Position numbers and translations under genes: made by a program. Shown in pieces: positions 1-6,006 of a stretch of DNA of 6,882 bases. The stretch is taken from the NCBI GenBank assembly GCA_025980505.1, contig JAICXI010000101.1, positions 1-6,882 of the forward strand. Reading direction: 5' to 3'. Within the stretch, counting starts at the first letter, position 1; each line of letters opens with the position of its first letter. Below the pieces are notes generated by a model. That model saw only the letters and a list, made by a program, of their open reading frames with translations, was not told where the DNA came from and made no database searches. The DNA is from a bacterium. Lineage in GTDB: Bacteria > Oederibacteriota > Muellerivitia > Muellerivitales > Muellerivitaceae.

Positions 1-1
1 C

Positions 2-418
2 CTCCAGACCGCGATGGGCGACATCGTGACGCCCACGGGGTTCCAGCGGCCGGCCATTTTGGGGCAAGGCCAGGCCCTTTTGGACGAACTTCCCGAAAAG
101 CCGGAACGGCTCATGGCCTTGAAACTGGTCCAGGAAGGGGACAGCCGCCTGGCCGAGATCACCCTGCCCCTGGGCGACGAGGGCCATTATTACCCCGTGA
201 CGGTGGTCTTTTTCCTCCAGTACCTCATCCGCACCTTGAGCGACCCCTCCTTGTTCTTCCTGATGCTGGTCTTGGGCGGCGTGATGGAGTATTACGAGAA
301 GATCGGAAAGACCGATGACCTGAAGGCCCTCACCGACGCTCCGGCTTACGGTTTCTCCACGGCCGTGCGCTATATCGACGAGGAACGCCGGCGCTCCGTC
401 GATAACGGAAAGCCATGA
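2..418 (+). CDS. Unrecognised protein, C-terminal part (5' end outside window)
   Basis: The reading frame is open from the first complete codon (position 2) to a TGA at 416-418, so this is probably the last ~138 residues of a longer protein. The first ATG (14-16) has no Shine-Dalgarno sequence in the few bases visible and is probably internal. Codon third positions are GC-rich like the neighbours, which supports real coding. I do not recognise the family. Counting from the ATG, the visible part has a charged N-terminal half, two short hydrophobic stretches (about residues 61-73, VTVVFFLQY, and 79-91, LFFLMLVLGGVM), then a charged tail ending DEERRRSVDNGKP. The hydrophobic stretches are short for clear membrane helices and could equally be a buried core. 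It lies upstream of galK on the same strand, but a functional link to sugar metabolism is unproven. Confidence 0.6.
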   Translation, partial: LQTAMGDIVTPTGFQRPAILGQGQALLDELPEKPERLMALKLVQEGDSRLAEITLPLGDEGHYYPVTVVFFLQYLIRTLSDPSLFFLMLVLGGVMEYYEKIGKTDDLKALTDAPAYGFSTAVRYIDEERRRSVDNGKP

Positions 419-424
419 ATTTTG

Positions 425-450
425 AATGGCGGATTTTTTAAATGGCGGAT
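425..450 (+). repeat. 10-bp direct repeat and tiny ORF at the galK 5' end
   Basis: AATGGCGGAT occurs at 425-434 and again at 441-450. The upstream gene's TGA overlaps an ATG (ATGA, 415-418) that opens an 8-codon frame (MNFEWRIF), whose TAA (439-441) directly abuts the alternative galK ATG at 442. This could be a slippage duplication or a coupling leader, or chance. There is no Shine-Dalgarno support. Confidence 0.4.
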
Positions 451-501
451 GTTGCAATCGTTGATTGGAAACATCCGTTCACTCAAAACCGGGTTCCCAA
501 C

Positions 502-1671
502 ATGCCCAACCCCTTAATCGAACGGACAAAAGACGAATTCCTCCGGATCTTCGGGGGCAAGCCCGAGGTGGCGGTCATGGCGCCGGGACGGGTGAACCTG
601 ATCGGCGAGCACACCGACTATAACGAGGGGTTCGTCCTGCCGGCCGCCGTCGACCGGGGCACGGCCCTGGCCGGCGAGGCGCGGGACGACCGTAAGGTGG
701 TCCTCTACTCCGCCGACTACCGGCAACAAGCGGAATTTTCCCTGGATTCCCTTTTCCCCGATCCCGCCCGCCGCTGGGCCGATTACGTGAAGGGCGTGGC
801 CGACCAGCTCCAACGGGGCGGCTTCCACTTGAAGGGGTTCCGGGCGGTCCTGAAGGGCGACCTGCCCCGGGGCGCGGGCCTGAGTTCTTCGGCCTCCCTG
901 GAAGTGGCCGCCGCGGTTTTTTTCCAAAAGACCTCCGGCCTTTCCATCCCCGACCTAGAGTTGGTGAAGGCCGCGCAAGCCGCGGAAAACGCCTTCGTGG
1001 GGGTCCAATGCGGCATCATGGACCCGTTCGCCTCCCACCTGGGTAAGGCGGGCCGCGCGCTTTTCCTGGATTGCCGCAGCCTGGAGCACCAATGGGCGCC
1101 GGTCCCCCCGGGATGGACGCTGGCGGTTTGCGACAGCGGGGTTGAGCGCACGCTGGCGGGGTCGGCTTACAATGAAAGGCGCCGGCAATGCGAGGAAGGC
1201 GTCCGGGCGCTGGCCGTCGGGATTCCCCACGCGAAGTCCCTGCGGGACATATCCCTGTGCGACATCGAAAAACACGGGAACCTCCTGGGCCCCGTCGTCC
1301 TTCGGCGCTGCCGCCACGTGGTTTCGGAAAACCAGCGCGTGCTGGACATGGTGGAGGCCTTGAAGGACGGCCGCTTGGAACGGGTCAAGGTCCTGATGGA
1401 GGAATCGCACGAGAGCCTGAGGGACGATTACGGGGTGAGTTGCCCGGAACTGGACCTTTTGGTGGAACTGGCGCGAAACCAGCCGGGCCTGTCCGGGTCC
1501 CGCATGACCGGCGCCGGATTCGGCGGCTGTACCCTGCACTTGGTGAAAGACGGGGCTTGGGAGGCTTTCAAGGCCGTGATGCAGGAAGGTTATGAGAAAA
1601 AGACGGGGATAAAGCCCGGGGTGTACGCCTTTCGCGCGGCCGACGGGGCGAAGATACTTAACGGCGGTTAG
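502..1671 (+). CDS. galK: Galactokinase
   Basis: Phosphorylates galactose with ATP to galactose-1-phosphate, the first step of the Leloir pathway; cytosolic GHMP-superfamily kinase. Seen with the 502 start (389 aa, close to the usual 380-390): the galactokinase signature GRVNLIGEHTDYN at about 29-41 with the catalytic Arg (R30); the GHMP ATP-binding motif LPRGAGLSSSASLE at about 121-134; CGIMDPF at about 170-176 with the presumed catalytic base D174; and the C-terminal GHMP motif GSRMTGAGFGGC at about 332-343. Start choice: an in-frame ATG at 442 would add 20 residues, but those codons lack the GC-rich third positions of the rest, and the 502 start puts APGRVNLIGEH at the same distance from the N-terminus as in E. 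coli GalK. Neither start has a clear ribosome binding site. Oddity: MDP replaces the usual MDQ after the catalytic Asp. The nucleotidyltransferase gene follows after 113 bp on the same strand. Confidence 0.95.
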   Translation: MPNPLIERTKDEFLRIFGGKPEVAVMAPGRVNLIGEHTDYNEGFVLPAAVDRGTALAGEARDDRKVVLYSADYRQQAEFSLDSLFPDPARRWADYVKGVADQLQRGGFHLKGFRAVLKGDLPRGAGLSSSASLEVAAAVFFQKTSGLSIPDLELVKAAQAAENAFVGVQCGIMDPFASHLGKAGRALFLDCRSLEHQWAPVPPGWTLAVCDSGVERTLAGSAYNERRRQCEEGVRALAVGIPHAKSLRDISLCDIEKHGNLLGPVVLRRCRHVVSENQRVLDMVEALKDGRLERVKVLMEESHESLRDDYGVSCPELDLLVELARNQPGLSGSRMTGAGFGGCTLHLVKDGAWEAFKAVMQEGYEKKTGIKPGVYAFRAADGAKILNGG

Positions 1672-1771
1672 GAACGGGGAGTTGGAGACAAAGGCGGCCG
1701 GTAAGTCATTCGTTTTTCACGCCTCACTTTTGTGTTTTTTTGCGGGCGGCAGGCCCTTCATCACTTTCGGG

Positions 1772-1776
1772 AAGGA
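1772..1776 (+). promoter_or_regulatory. Ribosome binding site deciding the nucleotidyltransferase start
   Basis: AAGGA lies 8 nt upstream of the ATG at 1785. It supports that start over the in-frame TTG at 1740. Confidence 0.7.
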
Positions 1777-1784
1777 TCGGAACC

Positions 1785-2693
1785 ATGAAACCCAGTTTAT
1801 TGGTCATGGCGGCCGGGATGGGCAGCCGTTACGGCGGCCTGAAACAAATGGAGCCCATGGGCCCCCAAGGGGCGGCCTTGATCGATTATTCGGTTTACGA
1901 CGCCCTCCGGAGCGGGTTCGGCAAGGTGGTTTTCATCATCCGGCGCGACATCGAGGCCGACTTCAAGAAAATCGTGGGCCGGAAGTGGGAAGGCAGGATC
2001 CCGGTGCGTTACGTGTTCCAGGAACTGGGCATGGTGCCGGAGGGTTTCCGGGCGCCCCCGGGCCGCACCAAGCCCTGGGGGACGGGCCACGCCATCTGGA
2101 CGGCCCAAAAGGCGGTGCAGGAACCCTTTGCGGTCATCAACGCGGACGATTATTACGGCCGGGATTCCTTCCGGGCGATGGCCGGGTTCCTGGGGAAGCT
2201 CAAGAAACCGGACCTGCCCGATTACGCCATGGTGGGCTTCGCCCTGAAGAACACCCTCTCCGAACACGGCCACGTTTCCAGGGGCGTTTGTGAGACCGAC
2301 CGCCGGAAGTTCCTGAAAAAAGCCGTGGAACGCACCCACATCGGGAAGGCCGGCTCCCGGGTCTTTTACCTGGACCCCTCCGGCAAAAAACACGCCCTCA
2401 AGGGCACCGAAACCGTCTCCATGAACCTTTGGGGCTTCACGCCCCATTTGTTCAGGCAGTTGGGGGAAAAATGGGAGGCCTTCCTGAAGGATCGCGGCGG
2501 CGAGGAGAAGTCCGAATTCCTGATCCCCCGCGTGGTGGACGAGTTGATCCGGGAAAAGAAGGCCCGCGTGAAGGTGTTGTCCGGCCGCAGCCGCTGGTTC
2601 GGCATCACTTACCCGGACGACAAGGCGAAGGTCCGGGAAGAAATCCAAAAACTGGTGGACCGGAAGGAATATCCCGAAAAACTGTGGGAGTAG
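1785..2693 (+). CDS. Sugar-1-phosphate nucleotidyltransferase (NTP-transferase family)
   Basis: A 302-aa cytosolic enzyme of the GT-A-like nucleotidyltransferase fold, expected to join a sugar-1-phosphate to an NTP, releasing pyrophosphate and giving an NDP-sugar. Seen: N-terminal nucleotide-binding loop variant AAGMGSRYGGLKQ (about 9-21, the GxGxRxxxxxK signature); PWGTGHA (97-103), the base/ribose-contacting segment; INADDYYG (118-125), with the Asp expected to bind the metal; HGHVSRGVCE (161-170); TVSMNLWGF (210-218); and a C-terminal WFGITYPDDK (271-280). This set matches a subgroup commonly annotated simply as 'nucleotidyltransferase', distinct from GalU and RmlA. The start is set by AAGGA at 1772-1776, 8 nt before the ATG; an upstream TTG at 1740 lacks this support. 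Lying 113 bp after galK, a hexose-1-phosphate such as Gal-1-P is a plausible substrate, but sugar and base cannot be read from sequence. Confidence 0.88.
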   Translation: MKPSLLVMAAGMGSRYGGLKQMEPMGPQGAALIDYSVYDALRSGFGKVVFIIRRDIEADFKKIVGRKWEGRIPVRYVFQELGMVPEGFRAPPGRTKPWGTGHAIWTAQKAVQEPFAVINADDYYGRDSFRAMAGFLGKLKKPDLPDYAMVGFALKNTLSEHGHVSRGVCETDRRKFLKKAVERTHIGKAGSRVFYLDPSGKKHALKGTETVSMNLWGFTPHLFRQLGEKWEAFLKDRGGEEKSEFLIPRVVDELIREKKARVKVLSGRSRWFGITYPDDKAKVREEIQKLVDRKEYPEKLWE

Positions 2694-2725
2694 TCCCCTG
2701 GGCGGTACGGCTTGAGTCGCCTCCA

Positions 2726-2835
2726 ACGCGAAGACACGAAGGAAGGCGGAGGATAAGAATGAATGAGAAGGGAAGAAGAAAAACCCCGGATGATTCGGTG
2801 TTGAAACTTCCTCGGCTTTCTTCGCGTCTTTGCGT
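2726..2835. repeat. Degenerate intergenic inverted repeat
   Basis: The arms at 2726-2746 (beginning ACGCGAAGACACGAAGG) and 2815-2835 (reverse complement begins ACGCAAAGACGCGAAG) match at about 17 of 21 positions and enclose a purine-rich centre. A further imperfect pair is GGGCGGTACG (2700-2709) with CGTGCCGCCC (2833-2842). It sits between two convergent genes and carries no credible coding. The arm wording resembles the core of the larger element at 6007-6212, which suggests one dispersed, decayed repeat family. Confidence 0.6.
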
Positions 2836-2849
2836 GCCGCCCTGAGTGA

Positions 2850-2890
2850 GCGAAGCGAGTCGGACCGGCTTCGCGCTGGATTGGTTTTTT
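2850..2890 (+). terminator. Weak terminator candidate after the nucleotidyltransferase
   Basis: A 7-bp perfect stem GCGAAGC (2850-2856) / GCTTCGC (2868-2874) with an 11-nt loop is followed 10 nt later by six T residues (2885-2890). The gap between stem and T-run makes it non-classical. It is placed correctly for ending plus-strand transcription before the convergent TPR gene. Confidence 0.3.
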
Positions 2891-2902
2891 GACGGGTTAC
2901 GC

Positions 2903-3850
2903 TTAATTTAAAACCCTTGAGGTCCGGCCCGGGGCCAGGTGGTCCAGGCGCCGCCGGGCTTCCCGCACGCAATCCCCGTCGGTGTTGAGCCGCAGCACCT
3001 TGCGATAGAAAACCCCGGCTTCCCGCCCTTTGCCCAGCTTTTCCAAAAGGTTCCCGAGGTTCAACAAGACCAGGCTGTTCTTGCGGGCCTTGGTATGGGC
3101 CAGGAGCAGGTATTTCAAGGTGCGGCGCCAGTCCTGCTTGGCGGCGTAATAAAAAGCGATGGAATTGTAGGCGAAGGGGTGCGCCGGGTAAAAGGTGATG
3201 GAAAGCTTGGCCAAGTCCAGCGCCCTTTCCGGTTCCCCTTGCCCGAAGTAATGCGCGATGGAATCCTGGAGCGCCTCGGGCACCAACTTGGAAAGGTAAA
3301 GAGGCGGTTTCCGGCCCCCGTCCCAGCGCAGGCGCCGGGGATGCTTGTCCGCGTACTCAAGGCCGTCGCCCAAGGTGTCGTATTGGGAACGGAAATCCCC
3401 CAGGGCCTGGTAAAGGCGGGCCAGCCGCAGGTAGAGGTCCAGCCGCTCAGGGCTCAACCGCAGCGCCTCTTTCCAGCATTGGACGGCCCAGGCCGTCAGG
3501 CGCCGGTCGGCGGGGACGGCTTTCCCCATTTCGCCCAGGAACTCCACGGGAAGGGGACGGTGCAGGAAAAAACCGTCGCGGGGGCCCGCAAGCGGGTTGG
3601 GAGGGTCCGCCCTTTGGGGAGACCGCTGGAGGTAATAGCGGCCGTAAGCCACCAGCATCTCCACGTCCAGGGGATTGGATTTTTTCCAATCCCTCAGGGT
3701 CCGTTCCATGGCCGGGAAATCCCGCCGGTTCCACTGGGCGTCGAACCGCTCCCCGTAATTCAGCGTGCCCCAAGCCGAGGCGGCCAGCATCCAGGGAATG
3801 AAGAAAAGCCATCGGCCCCCTTTCCGCTTGCCCGTTCCGGTTGGTTCCAT
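2903..3850 (-). CDS. Membrane-anchored TPR-like protein
   Basis: 315 aa. The N-terminus is basic (KRKGGR, 8-13), followed by a hydrophobic segment at about 14-30 (WLFFIPWMLAASAWGTL), consistent with a signal anchor or uncleaved signal peptide. The rest would then be extracytoplasmic. The remainder is helical with degenerate tetratricopeptide-like pairs: about 119-150 (AWAVQCWKEALRLSP followed by LYLRLARLYQALGDF), about 194-222 (ALQDSIAHYFGQGEPERALD) and about 226-290, including AYNSIAFYYAAKQDW and LVLLNLGNLLEKLGKGREA. No catalytic motif is visible; such proteins usually act as protein-binding scaffolds. The ATG lies only 3 nt after the methyltransferase stop and has no obvious ribosome binding site, which suggests translational coupling within a two-gene operon. 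The specific partner is unknown. Confidence 0.75.
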   Translation of the reverse strand: MEPTGTGKRKGGRWLFFIPWMLAASAWGTLNYGERFDAQWNRRDFPAMERTLRDWKKSNPLDVEMLVAYGRYYLQRSPQRADPPNPLAGPRDGFFLHRPLPVEFLGEMGKAVPADRRLTAWAVQCWKEALRLSPERLDLYLRLARLYQALGDFRSQYDTLGDGLEYADKHPRRLRWDGGRKPPLYLSKLVPEALQDSIAHYFGQGEPERALDLAKLSITFYPAHPFAYNSIAFYYAAKQDWRRTLKYLLLAHTKARKNSLVLLNLGNLLEKLGKGREAGVFYRKVLRLNTDGDCVREARRRLDHLAPGRTSRVLN

Positions 3851-3853
3851 GGG

Positions 3854-4498
3854 TTAAAACTTGCGCGGGGTTTTCAAGCAAAGGTGGAAGCCCACGCCGT
3901 CGCGCAGGGGCAGGAGGGAGGAGGCAAAGCGCTTGTCCTTCCAGAAGAGCCGGGTGTATTCCCGGATGGCGCGGGTGGCGGCGTCCGGGCGGGGTTGGGC
4001 CACCCGTCCCGACCAAAGCACGTTGTCCGTCAGGACGATGTTGCCGGGCTTGGCACGCCGGGCGATGGCGCGGTAGGCGTCCGGGTAGCCGTCCTTGTCG
4101 ATATCGCAGTAGTAAATGTCGAAACTCCCCGGCGTTTTCCCCAGGCTTTCGATGGCGTCGCCCCTGTGGAAACGCACCTTGGAAAGCAGGCCGGCCTTCT
4201 TGAAGTAAGCGTGGGCCCTTTTGGTGTTTTCGGGGTCGCCGTCGGTATGGTGCACGACTCCGGAGGGCGGCAGACCCAGGGCGAACCACAGGGTGGAATA
4301 GCCGAACCCCGAGCCCAGCTCGAAAACCCTTTTCGCGCCCGAAAGCACGGTCAACTGGTACAAGAGCCGCCCCACCTCGCAGTTGACGATGGGGAAATGC
4401 CGCGCCTCGCCGTAGGCCTGCATTTCCTTGAGCAGGGGGTGTTCCACCTGGCCCAACTGATAAAGGTATTTCCTCACCGGTTCCTGGAAGATGGCCAT
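3854..4498 (-). CDS. O-methyltransferase, CCoAOMT / Methyltransf_3 family
   Basis: A 214-aa cytosolic SAM-dependent methyltransferase resembling caffeoyl-CoA O-methyltransferase and bacterial YrrM/TrmR-type proteins. Seen: SAM-binding motif I VFELGSGFGYSTLWFA (58-73); the acidic residue region HHTDGDPE (83-90) for the SAM ribose; FHRGDA (110-115); FDIYYCDIDKDGYP (126-139), equivalent to the family's FDxxFxDADKxxY metal-binding segment; and TDNVLWSGRV (157-166), whose D158/N159 match the divalent metal ligands. The length fits the family. The start at 4498 is set by AAGGAG with 7-nt spacing; the frame is open to 4684, but that extension is not family-like. It precedes the TPR gene by 3 nt. The acceptor could be a small hydroxylated compound or tRNA (TrmR-like) and cannot be decided here. 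Confidence 0.9.
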   Translation of the reverse strand: MAIFQEPVRKYLYQLGQVEHPLLKEMQAYGEARHFPIVNCEVGRLLYQLTVLSGAKRVFELGSGFGYSTLWFALGLPPSGVVHHTDGDPENTKRAHAYFKKAGLLSKVRFHRGDAIESLGKTPGSFDIYYCDIDKDGYPDAYRAIARRAKPGNIVLTDNVLWSGRVAQPRPDAATRAIREYTRLFWKDKRFASSLLPLRDGVGFHLCLKTPRKF

Positions 4499-4505
4499 GG
4501 CCGGG

Positions 4506-4511
4506 CTCCTT
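4506..4511 (-). promoter_or_regulatory. Ribosome binding site deciding the methyltransferase start
   Basis: On the minus strand AAGGAG lies 7 nt before the ATG at 4498. It is the strongest Shine-Dalgarno match in the window and rules out the longer frame starting at 4684. Confidence 0.8.
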
Positions 4512-4720
4512 TCCCGCGAACTAAAGGCTAAACCTTCTTTTATCACAAATGGCTTTGCCGCCCCAAAGGTCAGGAGGAAAAAGCGGCGGCTTCGTTGGCC
4601 CTGAATTGAGGGGCCTCCTAAAACCCAAATCCGCCACAGGTTCCTTCCCCCTGGGCTAACGCTTCGGGGGATGGACGGAACCACAAAAGCACAGTTCCGC
4701 GGAAATCACGAAACAAAAGG

Positions 4721-4729
4721 ATTTTAACA
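4721..4729 (-). promoter_or_regulatory. Candidate extended -10 promoter for the methyltransferase-TPR operon
   Basis: The minus strand reads TGTTAAAAT here, an extended -10 (TGn plus TAAAAT, one mismatch to TATAAT). No convincing -35 is present. If used, it would give a leader of about 215 nt containing the hairpins at 4597-4682, with the palindrome TTCCGCGGAA about 10-20 nt downstream of the start site. Confidence 0.3.
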
Positions 4730-4780
4730 GGGCCTCTGTCCCGCCTCCCCTCTTTAAAACCTTATTGAAGGTGGGCATGT

Positions 4781-4797
4781 GCGGTGCGAAGCACCGC
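4781..4797. repeat. Perfect short hairpin downstream of the acyltransferase
   Basis: GCGGTGC (4781-4787), a GAA loop and GCACCGC (4791-4797) form a 7-bp GC-rich stem. It lies about 40 nt past the acyltransferase stop on its strand, but no T-run follows, so it is at best a 3'-end stabiliser or a weak terminator. Confidence 0.4.
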
Positions 4798-4817
4798 TGG
4801 TGTGAATCCATCGTTTT

Positions 4818-4850
4818 GCCGGGGATCTTCGGTTCAATTCAAGCCCCGGC
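4818..4850. repeat. Inverted repeat spanning the acyltransferase stop codon
   Basis: GCCGGGG (4818-4824) pairs with CCCCGGC (4844-4850), enclosing 19 nt that include the stop codon (4839-4841). No T-run follows on the minus strand. It could be a 3'-end stem; function is uncertain. Confidence 0.35.
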
Positions 4851-5978
4851 GGGTTCCCGGCCGAAGGTCCGGCGGACCCAGGCGTTGGCGGGCATCTCAA
4901 AATACCGGTAGGACAACCAAGCGACGGTGAAGGTGGCGGCGGCAAACAGGAAAAAGGCCAGGAACTCGTTTCGGCCGGCCAGGTGCGGCCAAAGGAAGTA
5001 AAGCACCGCCGGATGGATCAAATAACCGCCGTAACTGAGCGCCCCGGGCCGGACCGCGAAGGACCAGTATTTAGAATTGAAGAACTCCAGGTGCAGGCCG
5101 CCTAAAAGGAAAAGCGCCGTGCCCCAGCTGATGAAGGAAAACCCGAAGATGTGGCCCCATGTGTCGGCCTTGTAATCCTGGTGCAAATAAGCCGAGAGGA
5201 ACAAGGCGAGCCCCGAAAAAAGGATCGCCAGACTGGCCTTGGGGTCCGCCGAAAGGGCGCCCTTGAAACGGCCCGAAACCAGGCAAAGGAGGCAGCCCGC
5301 GGCCAGGGCGCCGAAGGGCTCCAGGCTCCCCAGGACGGGAACGGCCTTGTCCGGGAAATAGAAATAATGAAGCGTATTGAACAGCGGGGGGTAAAAGACC
5401 ATCGCCACCAGGAGGCGGCGCAAGTTGCGCTCGTTCCCCAGTTTTTTCAGGAGGTAGGGGTAGCAAAAATAAAACTGTTCCTCCACGGACAGGGACCACA
5501 GGAGGTCCCAATGCAGGCCGTAATAAGTCGAGGGAATATGGAACAACGGTTTGTACCAGTAAAGGGAAAAGGTGGCGATGGAAAACCAGAAGCCCGGCGT
5601 GAAGACGGCCTGGGGGCCCTTGAAGCAGTATTCAAAGGGATGGGAAGGGCCGGGGAAGAAGGAGATCATCGTAATTCCGAACAGGCAGGTGAGGGCGAGC
5701 AGCGGCAGGATGCGGCCCGCGCGACGGGCGTAGAAGTCGCGGAAGTCGGGCTGGAAAAGCCCGCCAGGTTGGGAGGCGATCAGCCGCGTGATCACGAATC
5801 CGGATACGACGAAGAAGGCCGTCACGCCGAAGGCGCCGTTGATCCAGATCTTGAACCAGAGGGTCCGCAGGAAGGGAGAAAGGGAAGGGAGGGTCATGTA
5901 ATGGCAGCCCAGGTGGGCGGCCAGCACCGTGAGGATGGAAAGGGCCCGGACCAAATCCACGACTTGGATTCTCTTCAT
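4839..5978 (-). CDS. Membrane acyltransferase, Acyltransferase_3 / OafA-like family
   Basis: A 379-aa multi-span inner-membrane protein of the family that O-acylates surface glycans, lipids or secreted metabolites using an acyl donor. Seen: an N-terminal segment with the conserved His, VLAAHLG (H22); GVTAFFVVSGFVIT (51-64), matching the family's GVxxFFVlSGFlIt; RRAGRILPLL (85-94); WSLSVEEQFYFCYPYLL (161-177), the typical WSLxvEeqFY; LSYGGYLIHPAVL (314-326); and SYRYFEMPANAW (356-367), the family C-terminal SxRxxExP. About ten hydrophobic segments run throughout, as usual, and there is no extra SGNH domain. The start at 5978 is chosen because homology begins at MKRIQVVDLVRALS; AAAGGA at 5991-5996 is 12 nt upstream, rather far. 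An ATG at 6023 would begin inside the neighbouring repeat and is unlikely. The acceptor is unknown; no glycan cluster is visible nearby. Confidence 0.9.
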   Translation of the reverse strand: MKRIQVVDLVRALSILTVLAAHLGCHYMTLPSLSPFLRTLWFKIWINGAFGVTAFFVVSGFVITRLIASQPGGLFQPDFRDFYARRAGRILPLLALTCLFGITMISFFPGPSHPFEYCFKGPQAVFTPGFWFSIATFSLYWYKPLFHIPSTYYGLHWDLLWSLSVEEQFYFCYPYLLKKLGNERNLRRLLVAMVFYPPLFNTLHYFYFPDKAVPVLGSLEPFGALAAGCLLCLVSGRFKGALSADPKASLAILFSGLALFLSAYLHQDYKADTWGHIFGFSFISWGTALFLLGGLHLEFFNSKYWSFAVRPGALSYGGYLIHPAVLYFLWPHLAGRNEFLAFFLFAAATFTVAWLSYRYFEMPANAWVRRTFGREPAGA

Positions 5979-6006
5979 CGGGCGGCGGGTTCCTTTGGGT
6001 AAGCAT

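Larger units (their letters stand above)
4499..4838. other. 340-bp gene-free region with several hairpins
   Basis: It separates the acyltransferase end from the methyltransferase start, both on the minus strand. No supported coding is seen. It contains: an interrupted hairpin (GGTTCC 4639-4644 with GGAACC 4677-4682, and CCCCC 4647-4651 with GGGGG 4666-4670); a 5-bp stem GGCCC/GGGCC at 4597-4615, flanked by AGGAGG (4572-4577) and CCTCCT (4614-4619); a perfect 10-bp palindrome TTCCGCGGAA at 4695-4704; a minus-strand extended -10 candidate at 4721-4729; and two stems near the acyltransferase end. I recognise no known riboswitch. Confidence 0.5.

Noticed and set aside
2694..2902. CRISPR or tandem array in the convergent gap
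   Set aside because: The repeats are a single imperfect inverted pair, with no regularly spaced direct repeats.
1797..2972. A 391-codon minus-strand open frame over the nucleotidyltransferase
   Set aside because: It mirrors a motif-confirmed gene and runs through the decayed repeat; no domain is recognisable.
2939..4531. A 530-codon plus-strand open frame across the TPR and methyltransferase genes
   Set aside because: It is antisense to two genes with clear family motifs and good starts; its length follows from GC-rich codon positions on the other strand, and its protein is a low-complexity Gly/Pro/Val/Gln mix.
4499..4684. N-terminal extension of the methyltransferase to an ATG at 4684
   Set aside because: The extra 62 residues cross hairpins, do not resemble the family, and the strong AAGGAG precedes the 4498 start.
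4754..4945. A 63-codon minus-strand frame near the acyltransferase end
   Set aside because: It is Pro/Ser-rich, overlaps the acyltransferase in another frame and has no ribosome binding site.
5151..6002. A 283-codon plus-strand open frame over the acyltransferase
   Set aside because: Antisense shadow: highly charged, Gly/Glu-rich translation with no motif, opposite a clear membrane enzyme.
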